Shown: positions 1 through 6,976, counted from the stretch's first letter. The stretch: 10,458 nucleotides of DNA from Paenibacillus sp. (GCA_029239545.1 JARBUQ010000094.1:1-10458); one strand, 5' to 3'. Notes: generated by a model not told the origin, from the letters alone. A program made the numbers and translations.

Positions 1-370
1 AGGAACGGAGGGGTACGTGTGATAGACTTTATCCGAGTTAGGTCTTTGCGCAGCTAATTGAATAGCGCCGAAGCTCTGCCTGTGTGCAGAGGACTCAGGA
101 TTGGTCTGTCCACATCGAAGGTACCCCATATATGGATGAGGAATACGAAGAGACGAACGGGACATTTCCCTTTTGTTCGTATTTGCCTTTAGAGCGGACT
201 GTTTCATAAGTTGTATAGATGAGTTACAACAATCGATGCGATAGGTGGGTGTATATCCACCCTTTCGTACAGTTGTGTCATTGCTGCACTATGGAACCCC
301 AGAATTTAAATAAGGAGCTTTTTGGTTTCCTTAGCGAATTCCCTGAGATCCTCTCACCTCTAACTGTGAG

Positions 371-401
371 CACAGGCGCATCTGCCTGTGTTTTTTGTTT
401 T
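371..401 (+). terminator. Intrinsic terminator in the hflX leader (attenuator)
   Basis: A perfect 7-bp stem CACAGGC (371-377) / GCCTGTG (384-390) with a 6-nt loop is followed by TTTTTTGTTTT (391-401). It ends only 14 nt before the hflX ribosome binding site and has no complete gene before it, so it probably gates transcription of hflX. It could instead end an upstream transcript, with hflX using an unseen promoter, but there is almost no room for one between 402 and 430. Confidence 0.75.
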
Positions 402-415
402 ACTTAATATGCTCT

Positions 416-423
416 GGAGGAGG
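416..423 (+). promoter_or_regulatory. Ribosome binding site of hflX
   Basis: GGAGGAGG lies 7 nt before the ATG at 431 and fixes that start. It is nearly ideal, so control is more likely at the terminator upstream than through a weak ribosome binding site. Confidence 0.8.
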
Positions 424-430
424 ATGAACT

Positions 431-1699
431 ATGGAACAACCGCAACAAAAAGCGATTATTGTAGGCGTTCAGCTGCAGAATCAAGACGACTTTGCTTACT
501 CTATGGAGGAGCTGCGCAATCTGGCTTCTGCTTGTTATATCGAGGTGATCGACGAGCTCACACAAAAGGCAACCCGCGTCAACCCTTCCCACTACATCGG
601 GACAGGCAAGCTGCAGGAGCTGCGGGCACTGCTTGAAGCCCATGATGTGCATGTTGTAATTTTTAATGATGAGCTGTCTCACTCCCAAATCCGTAATCTG
701 GAGGCTGCTTTGGAGGTCACGATCATGGACAGGACGATCCTGATCCTCGATATATTCGCGGAGCGTGCCCAGACCAGAGAAGCCCAGCTTCAGGTGGAGA
801 TCGCACGGCTGGAGTACATGCTGCCCCGACTAGTCGGTCTCCGCGCATCCTTGGGGCGGCAAGGCGGCGGGGCAGGGCTCAAGAATCGGGGGGCCGGTGA
901 AACGAAGCTGGAGCTGGATCGCAGACGGATCGAAGAGCGAATAACCGCCCTCCAATCCGAGCTGGATAAGCTAGCTGCTAGACGCCAAATCCAGCGAAAG
1001 CAGCGTCAGAAGAACGAGGTACCCGTCGTTTGCCTCGTCGGTTATACCAATACAGGTAAATCGAGCCTGATGAATGCCTTGATGGAGAAATACGATCCAC
1101 TAACGAATAAGCAGGTTTTCGCCAAGGATATGTTATTCGCCACACTCGAAACATCGGTAAGAAGCGTGCGCCTGCCCGACCACAAATCATTCCTGTTAAC
1201 CGATACCGTCGGGTTCGTCAGCCAGCTTCCCCACCATCTGGTCAAAGCCTTTCGCTCCACCCTGGAGGAGGTAGCCGAAGCCGATCTGTTGGTTCATGTT
1301 GTCGACCACTCGCATGTCGATTCCGACAAGCTGATCTCCGTAACGAATGATACGTTGAAGGCACTGGGGGCGTATGAGATCCCAACGATCTACGCTTACA
1401 ATAAATGCGATCTGACCGAGCAGGCTTATCCTCAAGTGAGTGATAATAACGTCCATCTGTCCGCCAAGCAGAGAAGCGGTCTCGATGAGCTGATTGAGCT
1501 GATCCGCAGCCATATTTTCCAGGATTACGTGGAATGCGAAATTCTGATTCCCTTCAACCAAGGACGTCTGGTTGCTTATTTCAACGAGCATGCTCATGTT
1601 CAAGCCACGAGCTACGAAGAGGAAGGCACGCGGATGAAGCTGGAATGTCGAGCGGCTGATTACGAAAGGTTTCGACAAGATTTTATAGAGATCCAGTAA
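431..1699 (+). CDS. hflX: GTPase HflX (ribosome-splitting factor; possibly HflXr-type)
   Basis: A 422-residue GTPase of the HflX family, which binds stalled or hibernating 70S/100S ribosomes and splits them. An N-terminal HflX domain (about 7-110) with the NDELS.SQIRNLE signature (79-91) is followed by a glycine-rich, then helical linker (about 115-195, GAGETKLELDRR) and a G domain. G motifs seen: G1 GYTNTGKS (204-211, Thr where Ala is usual), the FATLE region (236-240), G3 DTVG (258-261), G4 NKCD (324-327) and G5 SAK (344-346). Length is normal. The ATG has a strong ribosome binding site 7 nt upstream. The switch segment KDMLFATLETSVR (232-244) differs from the DxLFATLDPTTR form of housekeeping HflX. 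Together with the attenuator-like leader, this suggests the HflXr-type paralogue known from Listeria antibiotic resistance; that subtype is inference. The spoVK-glnR context of B. subtilis ynbA/hflX is absent. Confidence 0.93.
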   Translation: MEQPQQKAIIVGVQLQNQDDFAYSMEELRNLASACYIEVIDELTQKATRVNPSHYIGTGKLQELRALLEAHDVHVVIFNDELSHSQIRNLEAALEVTIMDRTILILDIFAERAQTREAQLQVEIARLEYMLPRLVGLRASLGRQGGGAGLKNRGAGETKLELDRRRIEERITALQSELDKLAARRQIQRKQRQKNEVPVVCLVGYTNTGKSSLMNALMEKYDPLTNKQVFAKDMLFATLETSVRSVRLPDHKSFLLTDTVGFVSQLPHHLVKAFRSTLEEVAEADLLVHVVDHSHVDSDKLISVTNDTLKALGAYEIPTIYAYNKCDLTEQAYPQVSDNNVHLSAKQRSGLDELIELIRSHIFQDYVECEILIPFNQGRLVAYFNEHAHVQATSYEEEGTRMKLECRAADYERFRQDFIEIQ

Positions 1700-1705
1700 C
1701 CGTTT

Positions 1706-1743
1706 TAGCGCCCCGCGCGCAGCTCTCGGCGCGCGGGGCGCTA
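1706..1743 (+). terminator. Very strong GC hairpin after hflX
   Basis: A perfect 15-bp inverted repeat (TAGCGCCCCGCGCGC 1706-1720, complement 1729-1743) with an 8-nt loop begins 6 nt after the hflX stop codon. No T-tract follows, so it is not a textbook intrinsic terminator. It may stabilise the hflX mRNA 3' end or work with the next hairpin. Confidence 0.6.
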
Positions 1744-1755
1744 TCAACCCCGACG

Positions 1756-1796
1756 GCAGCAAAAAGGAGACCTCACAAAGGTCTCCTTTTTGCTGC
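1756..1796. terminator. Bidirectional intrinsic terminator
   Basis: A perfect 17-bp inverted repeat (1756-1772 with 1780-1796) has a 7-nt loop. The GGAGACC/GGTCTCC core is flanked by A5 on one side and T5 on the other, so each strand reads a GC stem followed by a T run. It ends hflX transcription and insulates the glycosyltransferase operon downstream. Confidence 0.85.
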
Positions 1797-1946
1797 TTGA
1801 GAAGTCGAGCAGCTATCAACTAAATCTAATTAATCCTGTTATATCGCCTCAACCCCAATATTGTCCGCATTTAACCAGTGCATCCAAGCGTCTCTCCTCA
1901 TACTAATAAATGGATGAGTTAACTCGGAAAAGAGGTTGCAGAGAGA

Positions 1947-2924
1947 ATGAGAATATCCGTGGTGATGGCCGTATACAACGGGGAGCAATACGTTGAACAA
2001 TCCATACGCAGTATATTGAAACAAACCTATACCGATTTTGAGCTTATTGTCGTCGATGATGGCTCCTCTGACCAAACCTGGACCATTCTCGAACAACTTT
2101 CCGATTCAAGAATAAGACGATTTCGGCTTTCGCAAAATGGCGGAGCTGCCAAGGCCTTGAATTTGGCTGTGCAGTATGCCACCGGGGAGTGGATCGCCAT
2201 TCACGATGCTGACGACCTAAGCCATCCCGAACGATTGTCGATACAGGTTGAGTATGTACGTTGTAATCCGAAGCTTGTAGCAGTAGGCACCCAGATTGCT
2301 TGCTTCGGAGATCGAAATATCCCTCCTGCTCGACTGTATAAAGTGGAAAGGGCATTAAATCAACCCGAGAAGAAGCTTTATTCGGACAGATATTCGATTT
2401 GCCCCCTATGCCACGGAACGGCACTGATTTCCAAAACGAAATTTCTTCAAGCTGGAGGTTACGACCCCCTTTACAAGGTCACCTACGATTATGACCTTTG
2501 GTTGAAGCTGTTCCAATTAGGTCCGATCGGCAAAGTAAGCCGGGCTCTTTACCGTTACAGAATTCATACACACTCACTCTCTCAAAAAAACGGAAATACC
2601 ACCTATATCGAAAAACTGCTATGCTGCGTTCGCAGGTTAGCCCAATTCGATCTACCCCAACGCGCTAAACCTCCACGGCTTATCATTCTGGGCAATGAGA
2701 AGCTTTGCCGACTTATGATGAAAAGTGTCGTATCTCATTGTCCTGTCCAGATTCATTCCTATATCCATAACCGGATTGAAACCCACGCCGATTCCATTTG
2801 CCAATTAACCCGGCAGGGAGAGATCGACGGCATCATCCAACTGCATCACAAGGAGCGTAAGAGCATGACACAGCATTTGCTGCAAAAGGGACTTGTCCTT
2901 AATCGTAATTTATTTAATCTCTAG
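1947..2924 (+). CDS. GT2 family glycosyltransferase with C-terminal Rossmann-like extension
   Basis: A 325-residue family 2 (GT-A fold) glycosyltransferase, expected to move a sugar from a nucleotide-sugar donor to a surface glycan. Seen: the N-terminal start VVMAVYNGEQYVEQSI (5-20), the nucleotide-binding VVDDGSSD (35-42), the metal-binding DADD (87-90), a CPLCHG segment (152-157), and YDYDLW (180-185) at the acceptor/base region. There is no signal peptide or membrane helix, so it is cytoplasmic. After residue 240 an extra domain of about 85 residues begins with RLIILG and ends GIIQLH...LFNL, an alternating beta-alpha pattern like the small Rossmann domain of sugar-modifying proteins; its role is unknown. 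The ATG start has only a weak AGAGAG upstream. It is the first gene of a three-gene operon and a paralogue of the - strand gene at 4608-5594. The donor sugar cannot be told. Confidence 0.9.
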   Translation: MRISVVMAVYNGEQYVEQSIRSILKQTYTDFELIVVDDGSSDQTWTILEQLSDSRIRRFRLSQNGGAAKALNLAVQYATGEWIAIHDADDLSHPERLSIQVEYVRCNPKLVAVGTQIACFGDRNIPPARLYKVERALNQPEKKLYSDRYSICPLCHGTALISKTKFLQAGGYDPLYKVTYDYDLWLKLFQLGPIGKVSRALYRYRIHTHSLSQKNGNTTYIEKLLCCVRRLAQFDLPQRAKPPRLIILGNEKLCRLMMKSVVSHCPVQIHSYIHNRIETHADSICQLTRQGEIDGIIQLHHKERKSMTQHLLQKGLVLNRNLFNL

Positions 2925-2934
2925 TTGAACCTGC

Positions 2935-2942
2935 AAAGGAGG
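2935..2942 (+). promoter_or_regulatory. Ribosome binding site deciding a TTG start
   Basis: AAAGGAGG sits 7 nt before the TTG at 2950. No ATG or GTG in the same frame has comparable support, so this site sets the start of the DUF6492-like gene. Confidence 0.75.
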
Positions 2943-2949
2943 AAACGCC

Positions 2950-3744
2950 TTGAACATAAACGGGTCCGTTTGGAGTGATGTCCGAATTGATATTGTGATC
3001 CCCTCCATTAGAAAAGACTTGGAGGTTCTCCCCTATGTAATAAGAGGTGCACTGAAAAACATCAAACATCCTGTCAACAAAATATTTATTGTGTCCCCGA
3101 ATGATCCCGCTCTAAAGGAGTTTTGTATGCAGCATGGCTGCATCCACATAGACGAAAATTCAATATTGCCTATTACAAAGGAAAAGATCAACTTCAAGGT
3201 GAAAGGGATCGATCGCTCAGGCTGGATTCTTCAACAATTCATTAAATTGAGCGGTGATAGAGTTAGCGAGCAAGAGCATTATTTGGTCATTGATTCGGAT
3301 ACTGTGTTTATTCGTCCTAATTGCTTCGAGCGTAATGGAAAGATTATTTTTCATACGGCGGATGAATACCACCGACCCTATTTCACAACCCACGAGAAGC
3401 TGCTGGGATTAAAACCGGTTTCGCAAAAATCACTCTGCACCCACTACATGCTCTTCGAGAAATCCAAGGTTGCAGCCTTAAAAAGATCCATCGAGGACCG
3501 ATGGCATGTTCAGTGGCATGAGGCCATTCTACAGAACATGGACAGGACTCATACATCCAGTTTTGCTGATTATGAAACCTATGGGAACTTCGTCATGTCG
3601 ACCTATCCTAAACACACGGAGCTAAAGTACTGGCACAACCTTAGCTTACGGAGGCCCAGTCTGAACAAGACAATGAAGAGCAAGGTACCCAAGCTCGCAG
3701 AACAATATAATACGCTTTCCTTTCATAGCTGGAATTACTCATGA
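2950..3744 (+). CDS. DUF6492-like glycosyltransferase-type protein
   Basis: A 264-residue cytoplasmic protein resembling the DUF6492 family, found in polysaccharide gene clusters and probably of GT-A fold. It begins with a strand DIVIPSIRKDLEVLPYVIRG (14-33), as in nucleotide-diphospho-sugar transferases. It has an invariant-looking W92..Q95 segment followed by YLVIDSDTVFIRP (111-123), in which DSD (115-117) would be the metal-binding DxD. It then has THYMLFEK (164-171) and a late DYETYGNF (207-214). The start is TTG, chosen for its strong ribosome binding site. It lies 25 nt after the GT2 gene, and its stop overlaps the next start (ATGA at 3741-3744), so the three genes are co-transcribed and the last pair is translationally coupled. 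The substrate is unknown; the family assignment is from recalled sequence pattern only. Confidence 0.8.
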   Translation: MNINGSVWSDVRIDIVIPSIRKDLEVLPYVIRGALKNIKHPVNKIFIVSPNDPALKEFCMQHGCIHIDENSILPITKEKINFKVKGIDRSGWILQQFIKLSGDRVSEQEHYLVIDSDTVFIRPNCFERNGKIIFHTADEYHRPYFTTHEKLLGLKPVSQKSLCTHYMLFEKSKVAALKRSIEDRWHVQWHEAILQNMDRTHTSSFADYETYGNFVMSTYPKHTELKYWHNLSLRRPSLNKTMKSKVPKLAEQYNTLSFHSWNYS

Positions 3745-4601
3745 TAAAAGCGAGTACTCCCCCCAAGCCTAAACTTCCTGTTATCACTATGTCGTCATTA
3801 GGAGAAAACGGTCGATTCGGAAATCAGCTGTTTCAATACGCTTTTCTTAAAATTTACGCCAAACGCTATGGCCTTCGAGTCCAGACACCCGAATGGATCG
3901 GGGCCAGCCTGTTCGGCCATCGCGACAATCCGATTCGAAAAAAGCTTCCTAAGGCATATGAGAATCATATTCCCGATAAAGAGGTCCTGCTCACTGCCAG
4001 GAAGCCATTGGTGACAAACGTCGATTTTTGGGGTTACTTTCAATTTCACACCCGTTATTACGCCCCGTATAAAGAATACTTCCGCTATTTGTACACACCG
4101 GTTCCCCAAGTGCAGGAAAGAGTCGAGAAAGGAATTAAAGAGCTCCGAGCAATAGGTAAGACACTGGTAGGCTTGCACATCCGAAGAGGGGATTATCTGC
4201 TGCGTCAGAACCACGAGGTTTATGGGAAGCTTCATTTTCCTGCTCCATGTGAGTGGTATAAAAAATGGCTGGAAGCCATATGGGGAACGCTCGTGAAACC
4301 AGTTCTGTTTATCGCGAGTGATGAACCGGATACTGTTCTTTCTCATTTCTCAGAATACAAGCCAATCCGATCCAGAGAGCTGTTCACCGCTTATTCGGAA
4401 GAGGATTTTTATCTCGACCACTATATATTGTCGCATTGCGACAGATTGGCTATATCCAATAGCACCTTTTCATTCACGGCCAGTATGTTGAACAGCACTG
4501 CCACGGTATTTGTCCGTCCTGATCTGGAAGCACAGCGCTTGGTAGCCTATGATCCATGGAATAGCCCGGTCAATCCTTGGCTGCACCTGATCGGGTTCTG
4601 A
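3741..4601 (+). CDS. GT11-like glycosyltransferase (alpha-1,2-fucosyltransferase family)
   Basis: A 286-residue protein with the hallmarks of glycosyltransferase family 11 (GT-B fold, inverting alpha-1,2-fucosyltransferases). An N-terminal GRFGNQLFQYAF (24-35) binds near the acceptor/donor cleft. The donor-binding signature HIRRGDY is at 146-152, FIASDE at 190-195, and the C-terminal SNSTFSF..SML at 239-250. Length fits the family (about 280-300). Its ATG overlaps the stop of the upstream gene (ATGA) and has no good ribosome binding site of its own, pointing to translational coupling. If it uses GDP-fucose, that donor must be made elsewhere, because no gmd or fcl homologue is in the window; some GT11 members may use other sugars. 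It ends 6 nt before the convergent GT2 gene, with no terminator between. Confidence 0.87.
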   Translation: MIKASTPPKPKLPVITMSSLGENGRFGNQLFQYAFLKIYAKRYGLRVQTPEWIGASLFGHRDNPIRKKLPKAYENHIPDKEVLLTARKPLVTNVDFWGYFQFHTRYYAPYKEYFRYLYTPVPQVQERVEKGIKELRAIGKTLVGLHIRRGDYLLRQNHEVYGKLHFPAPCEWYKKWLEAIWGTLVKPVLFIASDEPDTVLSHFSEYKPIRSRELFTAYSEEDFYLDHYILSHCDRLAISNSTFSFTASMLNSTATVFVRPDLEAQRLVAYDPWNSPVNPWLHLIGF

Positions 4602-4607
4602 GCTGGC

Positions 4608-5594
4608 TTAAAGAACAAATAAATGATGATTGACCGATATTCCTTGACTGTTCATGTATTGTTTGACTCTCTGCTTATGCGGACCATCGAGCACGATAAT
4701 TCCTTCGATGCCTCTGCTCTTGAACAGCCTGGCAGTATTAGAAATTGCGGCAAACTTATTACCGCTCAAGTATTGGAGCACCTCGATTCCGCTTGCCGGA
4801 ATGATTCTGCTCTTGAGATTACTGCAGTGCTCACTTGGACCAAACACGATAAACCTCGGCTTGGACACGGCAGCATGCTGCCTCCGTATCGCCGCAATGG
4901 AGCTCCTCAGCTTCTCATTCAGCATCACTTCCCAGTTGGAGTGAGAAAGCGAGGAGTCGTGTACCCGATATTGATAAAGCACATTTTGAATCTTGTCAAT
5001 CGCGCCCAGCTCGAACAATCGCATCCACAAATCATAATCATAGGATACTTTGTAGCTGACATCGTAGCCGCCCGCCTTTAGGAAGGCTTCCTTGGAGAAC
5101 ATGACGGAGCCGTGACACAACGGGCACCTTTCATAACGAATTTTGCGAAGCTCCTCCCGAGTTACGCAACCATTATAGAAACCATCTACATTCAAAAGGT
5201 TTTGCGGCAAAATCGTTTTTTTCCCGGATATGCTTTTGACCAAAGACCCTACTGCAACGAGGCCAGGATGGGCCGCTGCATAATCGATCTGCTCCTTCAG
5301 ACGTTGAGGCAAGCTGATGTCATCCGCGTCATGAATAGCAATCCATTCCCCAGTAGCGTTGCGAATCGCAGTGTTAAGAGCGTTTGCGGCTCCTTGATTG
5401 ACAGGAAGATGAATGACCTGGAGTCGACTGTCCTTGGACTGCTCCAGAATATTTCTGGTGGTGTCTGTTGAACCGTCGTTCACAACGATGTACTCGATAT
5501 CTCTATAAGCTTGTGTAAGGATACTATTGATGGAAGCTTTCAAATACTCGGCTCCATTATACACAGCGGTAACTACCGTGACCTTCACCTGCAC
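4608..5594 (-). CDS. GT2 family glycosyltransferase with C-terminal Rossmann-like extension (paralogue)
   Basis: A 328-residue family 2 glycosyltransferase on the - strand, clearly paralogous to the gene at 1947-2924. Shared features include TAVYNG (9-14), VVNDGSTD (37-44), ATGEWIAIHDADD (80-92), CPLCHG (157-162), AGGYD (174-178), SYDYDLW (184-190) and YQYRVH (207-212). The C-terminal domain (about 246-328) again starts with a strand (RFIVFG) and ends GIIVLDGPH...HHLFVL. This shared tail marks a distinct subfamily rather than a chance fusion. The start is GTG, with AGGA about 5 nt upstream, and aligns with the paralogue's start. The 127-nt gap upstream, after cysP on the same strand, holds a 7-bp hairpin (5628-5634/5651-5657) but no clear promoter. 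The opposite orientation to the other GT genes suggests a separate acquisition or an inversion. Confidence 0.9.
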   Translation of the reverse strand: MQVKVTVVTAVYNGAEYLKASINSILTQAYRDIEYIVVNDGSTDTTRNILEQSKDSRLQVIHLPVNQGAANALNTAIRNATGEWIAIHDADDISLPQRLKEQIDYAAAHPGLVAVGSLVKSISGKKTILPQNLLNVDGFYNGCVTREELRKIRYERCPLCHGSVMFSKEAFLKAGGYDVSYKVSYDYDLWMRLFELGAIDKIQNVLYQYRVHDSSLSHSNWEVMLNEKLRSSIAAIRRQHAAVSKPRFIVFGPSEHCSNLKSRIIPASGIEVLQYLSGNKFAAISNTARLFKSRGIEGIIVLDGPHKQRVKQYMNSQGISVNHHLFVL

Positions 5595-5721
5595 ACCATC
5601 CTGTTAGTCATCATGTCGGCGGACAATCCTTCATCCGTCTACATTAATCTATGAAGGTTGGGAGGCTGATGTGCTTTTGTCAAACAGAGCAAGAGGCACT
5701 TTCCCGGAAGGCGGAACCGAA

Positions 5722-6810
5722 TCAGATTCCTCCACCCTCCTCGTTGACCGCACGTCTCTCGGCTTGAACCGTATCATAAAGACTTTTGAGCCCAATCATT
5801 GAAATGAACACCGCAACCATCACGACGATCAAATACGGTGCAGGCTCGATGAATACTTTTACTAAAGTGAAGGAAACTACAAGAGCAAGCAGCGGAGAGA
5901 CAAGCCACACCTTCAGTATTTTCACGACAATCCCTTTCTGCCACAGCTTAAACCCATGATCAACCGAACCGATACCGAGAATGGCTGTCGTAGTCACTTG
6001 CGTAAGCGGTACGGGTATCCCGAACAAAGAAGCAATAATAACCAGAAACCCTCCTGTGCCGCTAATCGCTATTCCCTGGAGCAAGGACATTCGAGTTATT
6101 TTCTTTCCGTTGGTTTCCAATACTTTGCCGCCCAAAAGCAGCGCCCCTGCTGCAACGAACAAGCCTCCCCAGAACACGCCGTTCTCAGTACTCATTAGGC
6201 TCGCACCTACAAGAGGGCCAACGGCATTGGCCACATTGTTCATCCCCGCTGAAAAAGCTTCAACAAACCCTGCAACGATAACAAGGAGCATCAGGCTTTT
6301 TTTCCAAGCATTATTGCCCTCCCCCTTCCATCTGGAATCCCGGGACTCTAAGCGTCTAATGAGGTACCCCATCCCCCAAGCCATGATAAAAGCAATAATA
6401 GGAATTAGGATCCAGAATGAAACGATCACGAGTATATTATTTACATACAACATCTCATATGCAATGCCCACTCCAACTACCGATCCTACAGTCACTTCAC
6501 TCGTAGATAAAGGAATTCCTAGCATATTCGCGCCGAATAAAGTAACCGTAGCCGACAGCAAAATAATGATGACTAACTCCACATTCAATAAACTGGGTGG
6601 AATGATACCTGAACCCAGTGTTCTTACAACCTCACCGCCACCCAAATAAGCGCCCAAAAACACACCAACTGCCACAATACATAGAGCCAGCTTCTTTTGT
6701 TTAATCGCACCGCTCCCATAGGCCACTCCCATTGCAGCCGCCGCACCGCTAGCACCAATATTCATTGCAAAGAATAAGGCAATTCCAATCGCTATAGCTG
6801 TTACCCACAA
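5722..6810 (-). CDS. cysP: Sulfate permease CysP (PiT family)
   Basis: A 362-residue polytopic membrane protein of the inorganic phosphate transporter (PiT) family. It is closest in pattern to B. subtilis CysP (YlnA), which takes up sulfate. The two inverted-topology repeats are visible: AMNIGASGAAAAMGVAYGSG (15-34) with PLSTSEVTVGSVVGVG (100-115), and EAFSAGMNNVANAVGPLVG (184-202) with PVPLTQVTTTAILGIG (266-281). About ten hydrophobic segments are evident, with a hydrophilic central loop (about 151-171, RRLESRDSRWKGEGNN). The TTG start aligns with the start of the B. subtilis protein; a GAAAGGG lies 12 nt upstream, a rather wide spacing, and no other in-frame start is available. No cysH, sat or cysC neighbours are present, unlike the B. 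subtilis cysH operon, so sulfate rather than phosphate rests on sequence alone. Confidence 0.85.
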   Translation of the reverse strand: MWVTAIAIGIALFFAMNIGASGAAAAMGVAYGSGAIKQKKLALCIVAVGVFLGAYLGGGEVVRTLGSGIIPPSLLNVELVIIILLSATVTLFGANMLGIPLSTSEVTVGSVVGVGIAYEMLYVNNILVIVSFWILIPIIAFIMAWGMGYLIRRLESRDSRWKGEGNNAWKKSLMLLVIVAGFVEAFSAGMNNVANAVGPLVGASLMSTENGVFWGGLFVAAGALLLGGKVLETNGKKITRMSLLQGIAISGTGGFLVIIASLFGIPVPLTQVTTTAILGIGSVDHGFKLWQKGIVVKILKVWLVSPLLALVVSFTLVKVFIEPAPYLIVVMVAVFISMIGLKSLYDTVQAERRAVNEEGGGI

Positions 6811-6857
6811 GGTTATATCATACCCTTTCTAATTAAAGATATCGGTTTACTAGTATA

Positions 6858-6886
6858 ACTTTATGGAGACACCTCCTCCAAGTCAA
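6858..6886 (-). promoter_or_regulatory. Possible sigma-A promoter of cysP
   Basis: Reading the - strand, TTGACT (6886-6881) is followed after 17 nt by TAAAGT (6863-6858), a 5/6 and 4/6 match. A better -10, TATACT (6857-6852), would need a 23-nt spacer. The spacer holds a 5-bp hairpin TGGAG/CTCCA that includes GGAGGAGG, with no start codon suitably placed after it. This is weak evidence. Confidence 0.3.
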
Positions 6887-6912
6887 ATATTATTTCAGAA
6901 ACCCCCTATTGA

Positions 6913-6943
6913 CGAATAACAGGCCCTTGTTCCAACAATAATA
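6913..6943 (+). promoter_or_regulatory. Possible forespore (sigma-G/F-like) promoter of the small genes
   Basis: CGAATA (6913-6918), 18 nt, then AATAATA (6937-6943) resembles the sigma-G pattern TGMATA-N17/18-CATNNTA. A TTGACG at 6909 has no -10 at a normal distance. It is suggestive only, because the -10 lacks the leading C. Confidence 0.25.
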
Positions 6944-6976
6944 AAGCTACGTCTTAATAAAAAGGAGGGTACACAA

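Larger units (their letters stand above)
1..430 (+). promoter_or_regulatory. Structured 5' leader / attenuator region upstream of hflX
   Basis: No convincing gene lies in these 430 bases. Several helices can be read on the + strand: a closing stem 10-16 (GGGGTAC) with 121-127 (GTACCCC); a 6-bp hairpin 74-79/86-91 (CTCTGC/GCAGAG); a hairpin 153-161/168-180 (ACGAACGGG with CCC and GTTCGT, 4-nt bulge); 247-251/258-262; 311-316/328-333; and 353-357/366-370, which abuts an intrinsic terminator at 371-401. The hflX ribosome binding site follows the terminator. This layout, a long folded leader ending in a terminator just before the gene, is typical of transcription attenuation. I compared it by eye with T-box, SAM, lysine, glmS, ydaO, M-box and cobalamin elements and matched none, so the class is unidentified. 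No clear sigma-A promoter was found; it may lie at or before the window edge. Confidence 0.5.

Noticed and set aside
60..127. AGCGCC, GCCGAAG and ATCGAA words reminiscent of glmS ribozyme or lysine riboswitch
   Set aside because: Only isolated words match. The order of helices and the remaining conserved positions do not fit either class, and the gene downstream is hflX.
219..407. 62-codon open frame in the hflX leader
   Set aside because: It has no ribosome binding site and runs through the terminator stem and T-tract. Its composition is unlike a real protein, and it is better read as leader RNA.
1196..1819. 207-codon - strand frame opposite hflX
   Set aside because: It is a shadow of the well-conserved hflX reading frame. 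It crosses both hairpins and resembles no protein.
1916..1925. GAGTTAACTC palindrome before the GT2 gene as an operator
   Set aside because: It is a single 10-bp palindrome with no matching second site and no identifiable promoter, so it cannot be told from chance.
5628..5657. Terminator of cysP (CCTTCAT/ATGAAGG hairpin)
   Set aside because: The stem is 7 bp with a 16-nt loop and no T-tract on either strand, so it is not convincing as a terminator.
5981..6649. 222-codon + strand frame opposite cysP
   Set aside because: It is antisense to a membrane protein gene with clear family motifs. It has no ribosome binding site, and its proline/threonine-rich composition is typical of a mirror frame.
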